Positions 42,390-54,187 of a DNA stretch of 64,000 bases are shown piece by piece. Location of the stretch: assembly GCF_031143425.1 (NCBI RefSeq), contig NC_090447.1:26688238-26752237 (forward strand), given 5' to 3'. The stretch's first letter is position 1, and each line of letters opens with the position of its first letter. This stretch comes from Pleurodeles waltl (lineage: Eukaryota; Chordata; Amphibia; Caudata; Salamandridae). The notes below the pieces were generated by a model. It was given only the letters and a program-made list of their open reading frames with translations. It ran no database searches and was not told the DNA's origin. The translations under genes were made by a program, and so were the position numbers.

Positions 42390-44235
42390 GTGCTCCTGCG
42401 CCAAAGGGTGCCTACGCCTACTAAGCTAGACTATATTCTCCCCTGGTTGCATATTTACCAGGACAGGGACAAAGCATGCAAGTTAGAATGGGATTTCAAA
42501 GGTTTTCGGATAGGGTACCAAGGGCTAAGGCAGAGGAGATGGACAGACAAAACATTGCCACTAGTGGTTGCAGACACAATAGCGAAAGAGGTTGCGGAAG
42601 GTAGAATTGCAGGTCCTTTCTTTGACTGGCCCCTGAATACATTGATGATTTCCCCGCTCCGCGTTGTGCCCAAGAAGAGCAAAGGCGAGTTTCGCCTTAT
42701 TCACCATCTGTCATGGCCACAAGGGGCATCAGTGAACAATGTGGACAAGTGTGGCTCAATGGTTTGAGTGGCAGACCCTCATGCAGAAATCTGGCCCGGG
42801 ACCAGCGTTCAATTCCCTCCTCGGCAGGTCTCGGGCTCAATTTCCTCGGACCTGATAATTCTCACATCGGTGCCTAATCTAATTAATGGGTCCCACTCTG
42901 TAACTCTGGGCAATAGCTTGCTTAATCTCCCCAACAGTGCTGGGATGCCTGGCTGCTCAGGAGTGGGCACCTCACAGGGAAAAGCCAGGAGGGGTTCCAC
43001 AGTGGTATGCGTACAGTGCCTTGAGACCCTAACGGGTGAGTAGTGCGCTATACAAGTACGAAGTTTACAGTTTATCACACAGGAGGACACTAGGGTGGTG
43101 TACGCTTGATGTGACATCAAGGCAGCGTTTTGGCTTTTGCCCATTCACCCGGAAGATTTTTCCATATTAGGGATGCAATTGGATGGGGCAATCTATGTGG
43201 ACAGGGTTCTTCCTATGGGCTGTGCAATTTCATGTGCGCTTTTTGAGGCCCTTAGTACTTTTTTACAGTGCGTCTTTGTGAAGGTGAGTGGACATAGAGA
43301 GGTGGCACACTATTTGGATGACTTTCTTTTTGCTGGTCGAGCGGGGTCCCAGGCCTGTGGCAAGGCATTAGGCGGTTTTTAAGGTTTAGCCAGCAAGATG
43401 GGGATTCCATTGGCTTCTGAGAAGACCGAAGGTCCTAGATGTACTCTGACATTTTTGGGGGATCGAATTAGACACAGAGGCTTTGGTTGCGTGTTTGCCA
43501 GCAGGCAAAGTGGTGGAGATCTTGGAATTTTTTAGCAGCTTTTAGGTTTCCTCAACTTCGCATGCAGGGTGGAACGAGGGGTAGGACTTTCTGTAGGGGA
43601 CTGGGGCTGGCTATGTCGGGGATATCACTTCCCCATCATAAGATTCGAGGGTTGGTAGGGCTTCAGGAAGACATCAGAGTATGGGAGAACTTTTTGGCAA
43701 GCTTCAATGGAGTGTCCATAACGATCTGGCAAGTGCAAATCTTCTCGGATGCAGCAGGGGCCTCAGGTTTCGGTTTGTTTTGGGATGACAAGTGGTGTGT
43801 GGAACAGTGGCCAGCGGGTTGGCTGACGGAAGGCAGGAGTATCGCCTTTTTTCCCGCTCCTAGTTGCTTTGACGGTCTGGGGTGGTGAACTCGCCAACTG
43901 AACTGTAGTTTTTCATGTAGACAACATGACAGTAGTTGAACTGGTGAACAGACAGAGGGCTAAGGACCTGAGGGTGTTGCATTTGTTGAGATGTTTCATG
44001 CTTAGATGTTTATCGTTAAATGTTATATTGAAAGCGAAGCATATTCCTGGGGTATACAACGCCATTGCAGAATCCCTATCTTATTCAGAGTGGCACCGTT
44101 TTCGCAGCTTGGCGCCAGGAGCGGAGACATTCAAAACAGCAGTCCCAGCAGACATTTGGGAATGGGGGGGGGGTGTGATGGTCATTGGGCTGGTGGAGAT
44201 GTCTTTAGCGCATTCAATGCGGAAGAATTATTGAC
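42390..44235 (+). pseudogene. pol: DIRS-type reverse transcriptase and RNase H
   Basis: 42390-42745 holds the RT N-terminus (FRIGYQGLRQR, ISPLRVVPKKSKGEFRLIHH). After the SINE the RT resumes (CDIKAAFWLLPIHPEDF at about 43109, LPMGCAISCALFE and the catalytic box YLDD at 43311-43322). RNase H pieces follow: FSDAAGASGFGLFWDD at about 43742, and DNMTVVELVNRQR then KAKHIPGVYNAIAESLS at 43920-44080. At least four frame changes and the SINE insertion make it inactive. Confidence 0.8.
42745..43066 (+). mobile_element. tRNA-derived SINE with L2-like tail inside the DIRS RT
   Basis: Starts near GTGTGGCTCAATGGTTTGAG (A-box-like TGGCTCAATGG at 42752), followed by a B-box-like GCGTTCAATTCCC (42806). The tail CCTTGAGACCCTAACGGGTG then AGTAGTGCGCTATACAAGTA resembles the 3' end of L2 LINEs, which would supply the machinery in trans. 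RT coding sequence lies on both sides. A clear target duplication was not found, so edges are uncertain by some tens of bases. Confidence 0.65.
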
Positions 44236-44239
44236 TGGC

Positions 44240-45062
44240 CTGGTTGGAATTTCAGAGTTTTGAGCACTGGGATGGTGATTTTTGGGGGCAGAGTGCTGAT
44301 ATGCTACAGTCTTGCTCATTGTGCTTTGTTTTGTTCTTGACTCAGAAAGGTTTATCACCTGCAATGATTGGGGGGAAACTGACAGGAGTTCCTTTCTATG
44401 GAAAACTGTTTTTTGGCTGTGACCCGGCACAGGATGATATATTAGGTTGCATGTTGAAAGGGTGGGGTAGGGTGCGGGGGGAGAAGGGTCAGGCAGCAAG
44501 GGAACCTATTACGTTTGACTTATTGTTAGAACTGCTGCATGTGTTGCTGGTTTGTTGAGTTGACCCCCGTGAGCTGGCTTTGTTTCGTTTGTGTATGGTG
44601 TGGATGTTTTTCACAGCTTTTCAGGTGTCAGAGTTGCTGGGGGTGGGCAAAGGGGTGGGTGTATGGAAGGGTGATATTTGTTTGCAGGAGGAACACTTGG
44701 GGATATGGCTCAGGAAGTCCAAGACGGACCAGTTGGGGAGAGGAAAGTGGGTATGGTTGAGTAGAGGGGGAAACGCAGTGGCATGTCCGATGGTTGAGTG
44801 GAGCAGCTTTAAGGTGGCATGGCTGACTGGGGAAACAGGCGTTTTTAACAATGCGGGTGGCAAAAAGCTCACTGCTTTTCAGTTGCTGGCTGTTTTGCAT
44901 ATGGCACTGAGAAGGATTGGGAGACAGACACAGTGTTATGGGACTCATTCTTTTAGAATTGGAGCAGCCACTGCCGTGGCACAGCTGGGTTGGGACTGCT
45001 CGGCCTTCAGGCGTATAGGCAGGTCGAGGTCGCGGTGCTGTGAACGTTATGTGAGGACTTGA
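44240..45062 (+). pseudogene. DIRS-type tyrosine recombinase
   Basis: An N-terminal helical part (44244-44558, LSPAMIGGKLTGVPFYGKLF) is frameshifted against the catalytic part (44580-45062). Catalytic residues: AFQVSELL, where the first Arg of the usual AFR motif is Gln; Lys in RKSKTDQ; THSFRIGAAT with His (44945-44947) and Arg (44954-44956); and Tyr in CERYVR (45048-45050). It would integrate circular cDNA by site-specific strand exchange without target duplication. Loss of Arg I plus the frameshift predict no activity. Confidence 0.8.
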
Positions 45063-45144
45063 GGGGTTGTGGTATAACAAAGGGTAGAAGGGGGGGTGGG
45101 GAAGTGGTACTCTTTTTCTAAAATATGTTTATTTTGCAGGTTGT

Positions 45145-45700
45145 ATGGCTGATCCCACCAAGGGGAAGATGGTCACTTGGTTTGTTGGTCATTCCTTCAT
45201 CCATTGGGCGGCGAAATACGTGGAAATGCGACTATACGGACGTTCTTTGGGATTGTCAAGTGGATGACATGAAGTTTTGTGGTGGGGAAAGAGTGGCATG
45301 AGGTGGGGCAATTTGCTTCCTTTTCTAACATCAATGGTGCCCAATTGGGGTTGTCCGGATATGCTGTGCTTGCATTTGGGGGAAAATGACTTGGTGAAAC
45401 TTTCTGGGCTCACCCTACTGCAACATATGCAAAGAGATCTTGAGCTGCTTTGCCAGAAGATGCATGGCACCTGCATAATATGGACCGAGTTTGTACCTCA
45501 GAGGAAGTGAGAGGGGCTTTGAAACATGGGGCCGTGGAGAGAGCTCGGAGGAAACTAAATAGAGCCATGAGGGTTTTCTGCGGGCACATGGGATCAAAGT
45601 GTTGAAACATGATGACATAAAAGAGGAAATGGTTGAGTTGTTCAGGTCGGATGGTGTGTACCTCTCCGAGCTGGGGAATGCGTACTACCTCGTGGAGTTA
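45145..45700 (+). pseudogene. SGNH-hydrolase-like accessory ORF of the DIRS-type element
   Basis: Begins with ATG at 45145, 80 bp after the recombinase stop. Block I: FVGHSFIHW, with the nucleophile-type Ser at 45193-45195. An in-frame TGA lies at 45265-45267. Block III: CLHLGENDLV (GEND at 45379-45390). After the stop at 45510 a shifted frame continues to SDGVYLSELG (45647-45676), where the catalytic His expected after DGV is Tyr. SGNH/GDSL hydrolase ORFs are known from some vertebrate DIRS-group elements; their role there is not established. This copy is dead by stop, frameshift and loss of His. Confidence 0.6.
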
Positions 45701-46200
45701 TGCTTAATGCTGGGAGATTTGTGGGGAGAAAGGATGTGGCTCAGAGATAGTGCATAAGTATTCAATGTTGCAGCGGGTTCGGTAGTGGGGCAGCAAAACG
45801 CCTATCAGGTTTGTGCTGAGTGGCAGTGGATAGGGGAGGGTGGAGAGTCAGATGCGGGCTGGGCCGCCCCTCCGGGGGGAGGGGGAAGAAAACAGGTGTA
45901 GGATGATAGCGTGGGGGATGCCCGAAGCAGGCAGGGGATGGAAGAAAAAGGAGGATGTGTGAGTCAATTGAAGTGAAAGATGAATGAACGGAAGTTAATA
46001 GAGGGATGAGTGAAAAGAAGACTGGAGAGGTTTTATAAGGGTGGGGTGGGGGTTGAACTTGGTTAAAAGTTTATTATAATGTTATTGTATATAAGGCAAT
46101 CCTGTCCTAAATAAATGGCCTTTTACACTTTAAGAAGTCTGTGTCACTGACTATGTCCCGATGTTTTTTGAAAAAAACGAGTTTGAGTTCTGCGCTTGAA

Positions 46201-48142
46201 ATTGTAGCAAGATTCACAATTTCAACAGATTCATCTTAAGTTTCCTCCCTGGCCAAGCATGACAAGGCCTGGTCCACCTCAGCATTGACGGCTGACCGTG
46301 GGAGTGGGTGCATTTCAGATTGTAGGGAGTAGGAGTGAGGGGGTGAGAGCTATCTGCTGCCAGGTGTGTGAGAGGCTGGGCAGTGGCGTAACAAAACCTG
46401 AGGTCCCCTGAAAAGTCCATGGAGAGTCCCCTCCATCAGACCCAGGCAGGACCTCTCAGGCCGGAGCCGCGACGCCTGTGCACCAGGCCCGCGAGGCGCG
46501 CAAGTACCGCTGGGCTGAGAGGGCTTTAGATCCCACAGGTTCCCTAGGCTGGCCGGGCTGGAGCTGCTTGCCTGACCTTCCGCCACAACAACAAGGCACT
46601 CCAGCGAGGACAGTTGCACCCTTGTATTCTTCAGAGTGTCTTTGTTGCTTTGACAGTCGAAATACAAATCCATGTTATCATTATATAACATGATTGCTTC
46701 TTTCCACAATAAAGAGCTGAGACTCCCTCCTTAAAGTGAACAGGTGAAGTGGGTTAAAGCTGCAGTCATCGCCCCCACCCCCACCACGGTACCAGCAACA
46801 TGTTCACCCCAACCAAAGAGCCAGCACAGGTGGCCACCAAATGGTACTTAAAAAAGAAGACAATGTTTTGCCAGAAGACTTTTACCTTCCATAACGTTTA
46901 TAAACTTATCCTTATAAACTGTATAACATACATACTTTAATATACAAGGCTAACTTTATAAAGTTATTTTAAAAGCATCTTGTTTCATGTTTTGTTGGTG
47001 CCGTGAAAAGTTGGATATTGTGCAACACTAATTAAACATAAAGTGCAAAAAGGATGTATTACTTTTTGACATCAAGGAAAAAAGAATGCTCCATTCTGTT
47101 TAATGCACATCAAAGGTAACTACATGTAAGTAGTAATATTACCTTTAGTGTGCCATCTGCAGACATCCACACACAACCTGCATAAATGTTCCCTTCCAGT
47201 AGGGGTGTCTCTAACTTTCATCTTTCTGGGATTGATAGCTTTAATATGACTTAGTTAAGATCAGCGCACTTGATTTGCAGCGATGCAAAGTTAGAGAAAG
47301 ACCAAGGCTGATTTGCTTATCGATGGTTCCAGTCTGAGGGTAAATGGTGGCCAAAAATGATGGACTAGACTGCGTCTAAGTATTTACCTGTGGCTAAGAT
47401 TAATTCAAGCATTCCATCCACCACTTTTTTGCTTTCTTTGTTGTGAGACGTGAAGAGCGAGAGCTGTGTCCAGACCTGGGTCCCATGTTCAATGAGCAGT
47501 AGAACTCAAGCTGTACCCCACTGCCAAAGCCCAAATAGGCCGAAACTGGAGTAGGGTTACTTGAGCTCCCACCCATAGGGTTCTTGTCCTGATAATTTGG
47601 CCTAGACTATTCCTATTTCAGTAGGACCAAGGCTGGTGTGCACAGTTCTTGTTTTTGTCCGAGATGGCACAGTGGGTTAAAAAAAAAGAAACAAGCATTT
47701 ACAGTGCAATTGGTCTCGCATTTACTTGAATTAGAGCGATTGGTGTTGTAAATGCATAACTGGACTTTTCTTGCCATGGAAGATGTAAATAATAAACCCC
47801 ACGTTCTGGCGAGCTGTTTGTCATGGCTCCAAACACACACATATGGCAGTTTCACATCCAATAGACTTGGCATCAGGGAAAGAAACAAAGACATCTAAGA
47901 CTGACTTATCAAACTCATAGCGAGCTAAAGTTACACAACTTAACATGTGCTTTTTAAAGTGGGATCTCCTGGCTCGGTTCCATGGGTTAACAGTCTTTTA
48001 CTGGCAGTGGAAAGAGATTCGGAATATGCGAATATGCCATTGAATTCAGAAGCAGACAGGAAACCAACAAAGCTCTGTATAAGTGTGCGGACCTGGAGCG
48101 ATTACACAACATAAGAAACAACAGGGGCTGAGCGGAGGTTGC
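46201..48142. other. Unassigned stretch, no gene seen
   Basis: A 119-aa minus-strand frame (46709-46350) has no recognisable motif. The motif CAGTGGCGTAAC at 46381 may start an unnamed repeat. The rest is AT-rich with only short chance frames. Confidence 0.4.
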
Positions 48143-49715
48143 TGTAGGAAGGTGGCTTTCTTCTAGCATGGTTACCCCCACTTTTGGCCTGTTTGTCAGT
48201 GTTTGTCAGTGTGTTTTTACTGTGTCACTGGGATCCTGCTAGTCAGGACCTCAGTGCTCATAGTTTGTGGTCTACGTGTCAGTATGTTTCACTGTTTTTG
48301 TCAGTATGCTTGACTGTGACACTAGAGTCCTGCTAACCAGATCTCCAGTGCTTATGCTCTCTACGATTCCAAATTTGTACTTGCATACTGGTAACCCAGT
48401 ATTCCACTCCAAATTGGCATACTGGACCCCCTTTATAACTCCTTATTATATGGTACCGAGGTACCCAGAGCATTGGGTTCCAGGAGATCCTTATGGGCTG
48501 CAGAATTTATTTTGCCTCCCATAAGGAGCTCTTACAAACACTCCTTCAGGACTGCCATCGCAGCCTGAGTGAAATAGTGTAAGCACTATTAAATAGCCAT
48601 TTTCTCTGCACCAGGTAACTTATAAGTCACCTATATGTGTTACCTTCAGACCCTGAAGGCTAGGTGCAAAGTACCTGTGTGTGGGACACCCCTGCACTAG
48701 CAGAGATGCCCCCAAATTGTCCAGGCCCATTTTCCCAAACTTCATGAGTGCGGGGACGCCATTATAACTGTGCACTACATATAGGTCAATACATATATGT
48801 AGCTTCACAATGGTAACTCCGAATATGGCCATGTAAGGTGTCTAACAACTGGGAATTGTACCCCCCATACTGATTCTGGTATTGGGGGCCAATTCCATGC
48901 GTCCTGGGGATTCCACTGTGGACCACCAGTACTGCCATACCAGTCTTCTGAGGTTTTCACTGCAGCCCCAGCTGCTGCCACCTCACAGACAGGCTTCTGC
49001 CCTCCTGCTGCTTGAGCAGCTCAAGCCCAGGAAGGCAGAACAAAGCATTTCCTTTGGATGAGGGGTGTTACAACCTCTCCCTTTGGAAATAGGTGTTACA
49101 AGCATGGGAGGGATAGCCTCCCGGAGCCTCTGGCAATGCTTTGAAGGGCACAGATGGTGCCCTCCTTGCATAATCCAGTCTACATCGGTTCATGGACCCC
49201 CAGTCCCTGCTCTGGCGCAAAACTGGACAAAGGAAAGGGGAGTGACCAACCTCCCTGTCCATCACCACCCCAGGGGTGGTGCCCAGAGCTCCTCCAGAGT
49301 GTCCCTGGGTTTTGCCATCTTGGAATCCAAGGTGGTGGGGCACTCTGAGAGCATCTGAGTGGCAAGTGCCAGCAGGTGATGTCAGAGCCCACTCCTGATA
49401 GGTGGTCACCCAGCTAGGTGACTAATCCCCCTTTCAGGGCTATTTAGGGTCTCTCCTTTGGGTGGTTCCTCAGATTCAGCTTGCAAGATTCCAGCAGGAT
49501 TCCTCTGCATCCCTTTCTTCAACGTCTGACAAAAAAAACTGCATCTGGACTCTCCAGGACCCGACAATCTGAAAAAAAGAGGACGACTTCGCCTGCAACC
49601 TTGTTTCTTTGGCTCCTTCCAGCTTTTGCAACATTTCCCCGGTCGTGCATCCTCTGAGGACAGCCTGTCTTTTGTCTGCACAGGAAAGAAGAAGGAATCT
49701 CCCTTGGAGTGAAGG
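48143..49715 (+). mobile_element. LTR fragment, same family as the 30803-34409 solo LTR
   Basis: Starts TGTAGGAAGGTGGCTTTCTT and matches the reverse complement of 30803-34409 over several blocks: the CACTGGGATCCTGCTA blocks, TATAAGTCACC, the CAAAGCATTTCCTTTGG block, the GTGTTACAA/GGGAGAGG block and the CCAGCAGGATTCCTCTGCAT block. It ends at GGAATCTCCCTTGGAGTGAA near 49715, where LINE sequence begins. The rest of the LTR is absent, so it was truncated by deletion or by the LINE. Confidence 0.7.
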
Positions 49716-52160
49716 ATGCGTTCTGGATTCTTTGTAGCTTTGTTAGGAGTTTGGTTGTTATTCCTGCATATAGGGCGTTTCCGTAGTCCAATCGGCTGCT
49801 GACCAGGGCGTGGGTGACAGTTTTCCTGGTTTCGACGGGAATCCACTTGAAGATTTTGCAGAGCATGCGGAGAGTGTTGTAGCAGGAAGAGGAGATGGCA
49901 TTGACCTGCCGAGTCATGCTGAGTGTGGAGTCCAAGATAAAGCCTAGGTTGCATGCGTGGGTGGTGGGTGAGGGCGCGGTTCCTAGGGAGGTGGGCCACC
50001 AGGAGTCATTCCAAGCTGAGGGGTTGGTGCCAAAGATGAGGATTTCTGTCTTGTCTGTGTTTAGCTTGAGGTGGCTTGATTCCATCCATGGCGTGAAGTC
50101 CGTTGTGGAGGTCATTCTTTGCAGTTGTAGGGTCTTTCGTGAGGGAGAGGTTGAGCTGAGTGTCGTCTGTGTAGGAAATTATGTTGATGTGGTGGGTTTG
50201 TGCGATGTTGGCGAGGGGAGCTATGTAAACGTTGAAGAGCGTGGGGCTGAGCGAGGATCTAGAGGCTTCTGACAGGAACGGTGGGAGGCGGACTCTCTGG
50301 GTTCTGCCTGAGAGAAATGACGAGATCCATTTGAGTGCCTTGTCGCGGGTTCCAGCGTTGTGGAGGCATGTGCGGAGAGTGTGATGACATACTGTGTCGA
50401 AAGCTGCAGAGAGGTCCAGGAGGATGAGTACTGCTGTTTCTCTTTCGTCGAGCATGGTCCTAATGTTGTCTGTGGCAGCAATGAGTGCAGTCTCCGTGCT
50501 GTGGTTTCTGCGGAATCCGGATTGGGAGGTTTTGAGTACCTTGCTGTCTTCCAGGAACCGGGATAGTTGGCTGTTTACGATTTTTTCGATGACCTTGGCT
50601 GGGAAGGGGAGGAGGGAGATCGGCCGGTAGTTCTTGGGGTCATCTGGGTCTGCATTTGGTTTCTTCAGCAGGCCGTTGATTTCTGCGTGCTTCCATCTTT
50701 CTGGGAAGGTGGCTGACTCAAAGGAGCTGTCGATGGTTTTGCAGAGGTGGGAGAGATAATGATGTTTGCCTTATTGAAGATATGGTGTGGGCAGGGGTCC
50801 GATGTTGATTCGGAGTGGATGGAGGCCATGGTGGTGGCAGTTTCCTCTATGTTGACGGGGTTCCAGGTGTGGAGGAGGTGGGTGTTGCTTGGAGCGTTGG
50901 GTTCTTGGGTGTTTGTAGTTAGCTGGTGGGTCTGGGGTTTGAAGCTATTGTGGATTTCTTCTATCTTTCAAAGTAAGTGGGTTGCCAGTGAGTTGCAGAA
51001 CTCCTGTGATGGCGGGGGTTCGTTGGAGCAGGTCCTGGGGGTGGAGAGCTCATTGATGATGCCGAAGAGCTCTTTACTGTTGCGAGCGTTGGCGTCGATG
51101 CGGTTTTTGAAGTGGGTCCTTTTGGTGGTGCGGATCAGTTGGTGATGTTTGCGTGGGGCATCCTTGAAAGCGATGTGGTTGGAGTTGGTAGGGTCAAGGT
51201 GCCAGGTTTTTTCCATTCTGCGACATAGCCGTTTGGATTCCTGTAGTTCTGGGGTGAACCAGCTGGCTTTGATTCTGTGGGAGGTGTTTGGTTTTTTTTG
51301 GAGCGGTGCGAGGGTGTTGGCGCAATCTTCTATCCAGCGATGCAGGTTGGTGGTGGCTGTATTGGGGCCCGGGCCCGGGCGAGAGTGGAGATCAGTTGGT
51401 CCGTTGATATTTTGCTCCAGTTGCGTCAGGGGGGTTGTGTGCAGTGGTGGTGAGTGACTGGTTTCTGGTAGGAGAAGTGGATGCAGCGGTGGTCTGTCCA
51501 GCTGTGTTCGGTGGTGTGGCTGAAAGAGACGTGGTTGCTGGCTGAGAAGATGAGGTCGAGTGTGTGGCCTGCAGAGTGGGTGGGTGAAGTGACGAGTTGC
51601 TTGAGGCCGAAATTGGCGAGGTTGTCGATTAGGTTGGTGGTGTTGATATCGTTGTTATTTTCTAGGTGGAAGTTTAGGTCACTGAGGAGGATGTAGTCTG
51701 TTGAGGCGAGGGCTTGGGAGCTGATGGCGTCGGCGATGTTGTCGCAGAACTGTGGTCTGTGTCCAGGGGGTCTGTAGACCAGTGTTCCTCTGAGTGTGTT
51801 GTTGGCGTTGATGTGGATTTTGAAGTGGAGGTGCTCGGCGGAGTTGATGGTGTTGTGGGAGTTAGTGGAGACTCTTATGGTGTTTTGTGGACTACGGCGA
51901 TTCCTCCTCCTGGTCTGTTGATTCGGTCTCTTCTGGTGATCTTGTAGTTTTCTGGTATGGCTATGGCTACGTCTGGTTCGGAGGCCGAATTTATCCAGGT
52001 TTCGGTGAGGAATGCGACATCGGGCGAGTATGTGGTCAGGAGGTCCCAGAGTTCAATTGCATGTTTGTGGACGGAGCGGGTGTTAAGTAGGATGCATCTT
52101 AGGCGGTTGTCTGTTTTGATTTGGAGTTTGGAGGTTAGGTTGCAGGTGAAATTGCAGGCT
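49716..52160 (-). pseudogene. LINE ORF2: endonuclease, linker and reverse transcriptase
   Basis: Minus-strand blocks in order: CILLNTRSVHKHAIELWDLL and VAFLTETWINSASEPDVAI (AP-endonuclease start, about 52100-51960); RRDRINRPGGGIAVVHK; the linker with KNRIDANARNSKELFGIINE (51216-50968); RT with LLDLSAAFDTVCHH (about 50425), SLSPTLFNVYIAPL, and the active-site YTDDTQL (about 50180, Tyr-x-Asp-Asp kept); then LKLNTDKTEILIFG and SRLDYGNALYAGI. Frameshifts lie between them. The signature belongs to the Jockey-superfamily LINEs (L2, CR1, Rex1). Confidence 0.8.
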
Positions 52161-52690
52161 TTGCAGGAGAAGGGTCCTTTGGTGCGCATTGGTGTGGACT
52201 GGAAGCAGATGGAGGAACGTCCTGGATTAAGGGTGTGCAGTTCGTTGGCAGTGTAAAGGTGTTCGGTGGCGCAGGAGGCGTGTTGGCCAGGTTGTCTGGT
52301 GCTGGGCGCGGTCTTGGCGCAGACGGGCTTGCCTTTGGCGCGCCAGCGGCGCGTCCACACTGAGGCCAGCATAAGAGGGGAGGTGGGAGGGAGTTGCAGC
52401 TGGGAGGAGGGACAGAAACCTCCAATGGGAGTGCGGGGGCAGTAGGAGTCAGGAGCGGTAAGAGCTCCAAGGCGGAGGGAGGGGGGCGGGGCTGCGGGAA
52501 ACCAGCGGCGGAAACCTTCCGGGAGAGGAGAAGCCAAGAAGCCCAAACAAGCCCAAACAAGCCCAGACAAGCCCAAAACAATGGCAGCACTTACCGGAGC
52601 AGTGGTGAGGAGGAAGCGACCTGCCTGCACCACACACCGGGCCAGACTCCTACAGGATGCTGCTGGAGGGACTCGCCAGGAATCAGCTTC
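49716..52690 (-). mobile_element. L2/CR1-like LINE, degraded, most of ORF2 present
   Basis: On the minus strand, from right to left: 5' region, endonuclease (about 52150-51875), linker (51216-50968), RT (about 50750-49720). The 3' end is lost at 49716, where an LTR fragment is joined in the middle of the RT-distal coding part. The right border near 52690 is uncertain, since the sequence beyond belongs to another repeat. Confidence 0.75.
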
Positions 52691-54074
52691 GGACTGCTGC
52701 TGTTGTGCTGACCTGTGACCTGCTGGGTCACTAAGAGGAACTGTCACTGTCTGCAACCCTTTGCGCTGGCCTGTTTGCCTGGCCCCTGCCTCCCTGTGTC
52801 CCATTTTGCTGTCTCCAGGGATTGGGTGCTGTGCCCCCTGTTCCCCTGCAGCTCTTCTTGCCTCTCAGTGCTGGAGAGTGCTGCATTCACCTGATCACCA
52901 TAGAGCAAGGAGAGTGCTTTGCCATTTATTTCTCTAGTGCAAGGAGAGCACTTGAATCTGTGTACCTTGGTATCGTGTGACGAGCGCTTTATTGAGGCTG
53001 GTTGCCATCTCCCTTGGTGCAGGGGAATCCATGTCACCTGGTGTGCGATCACTGCCGCGATTCGGGAAGGTCTAGAGGAGCCAGGTTGAATGAAGCGTGC
53101 TTTGATTGGTGCCCCAGGGCACAGGAGCACTGTGAGAAGTGCCCCGGGGCACAGGCCTGGGAGTGTCTATCTCTGCCGTGGCCCCGGGTGGCCTACAGAG
53201 TGAATAGCCGTGGAGGCGGAGCTGCTGTCCTGCTGCTATGAAGGCAGCGCCCCCATAAACCCATGAACATTAAGGTGGCTCGCAGATAAGAGGGAAACCT
53301 CATCGGAGGTCCCCATTCCTGCCAGGCCCCCTTTCTACTTTGTGGCTCAAAGGTGGGCGGAAAGCCTCATCGGAGGCCCCTATTCCTGCCGAGAACCTGC
53401 TGTTCGGTTGTTAGCAGCCCGGGGGTGGTGACCCTCGACGGAGGTCCCCGGTCGTGCCAATACAGTACGATGAATGGAGCCGGCAAGAACCGCCCAATGC
53501 CCCCCCAAGATTGCAACATGGTGAGAGGGGCATTTTTCCTTGGTACCTGACATATGTTCTGGGGGAAATGTGCATTCCTGATGTTGTCTTGGCAGTGGTG
53601 ATTATGTGAACATGATGTGCATTTTGGCATTATGACATTATTTTTGGTAAGAATGATGACAACCTGACTACTGCTTCTGGTGTGGAATATTCAGCGACCT
53701 ATGTATTTTATATGACTACTGCTGGCTTTTGCAGAGTATTAGAAACTGTGTGATGCTCTGACAACTGCTTAGGTAGCAGGGTATTACTGACATGTTGTGT
53801 TTGGTCTAATGATGTTTTATGCAATACAATTTATTGTTATATAACTTGAAGTTGTGTTCCTTTTGTGGTGTATTTATTGCGTCCTGTGTGTTGCATGTAT
53901 TGTGCAATCGCTTAACACGTTGCCTCTGAGATAAGCCTGACTGCTTGTGCCAAGCTACAGAGGGGGTTAGCATGGGTTATCTTGGGTGTGTAACTCCTTC
54001 ACCCCAACTAGAGTGGGTGGGTTCTGCCTGGCTTAGGTGCCAACCCTAAGCAACCAGAAACACTATTTCTAACA
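52691..54074 (+). mobile_element. LTR-type fragment ending TTTCTAACA
   Basis: The last 200 bp (53880-54074: GATAAGCCTGACTGCTTGTG, CCAAGCTAC, then TTTCTAACA) resemble the right ends of the elements at 1-1909 (reversed) and 57955-61013. The flank is GTTAT. The upstream part (52800-53600) has three CTCATCGGAGG/CGACGGAGG blocks. No internal gene is visible; the left edge is uncertain because the LINE abuts it. Confidence 0.5.
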
Positions 54075-54187
54075 GTTATATAAAAAAGAAAATGGAAGAA
54101 ATTGCATAAGTCTTGGCGCACAATGGAATGGAGTATACTGGGTATATCTTAGTGGAAGGTGCAAATAAACATTGAGGATACTCCTTA

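Larger units (their letters stand above)
40060..46200 (+). mobile_element. DIRS-type tyrosine-recombinase retrotransposon, degenerate
   Basis: Successive plus-strand remnants: small gag-like ORF (40561-40863), charged gag region with zinc knuckle (to 42331), RT/RNase H (42390-44235), tyrosine recombinase (about 44240-45062) and an SGNH-hydrolase-like ORF (45145-45700). AATAAA lies at 46110-46115. There is no LTR or integrase, and the tyrosine recombinase together with RT is diagnostic of the DIRS group (DIRS or Ngaro). Terminal repeats were not identified, so the borders are approximate. A SINE interrupts the RT. Confidence 0.8.

Noticed and set aside
46350..46709. A 119-codon minus-strand frame
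   Set aside because: No motif recognised; composition changes within the frame suggest a chance opening across repeat borders.
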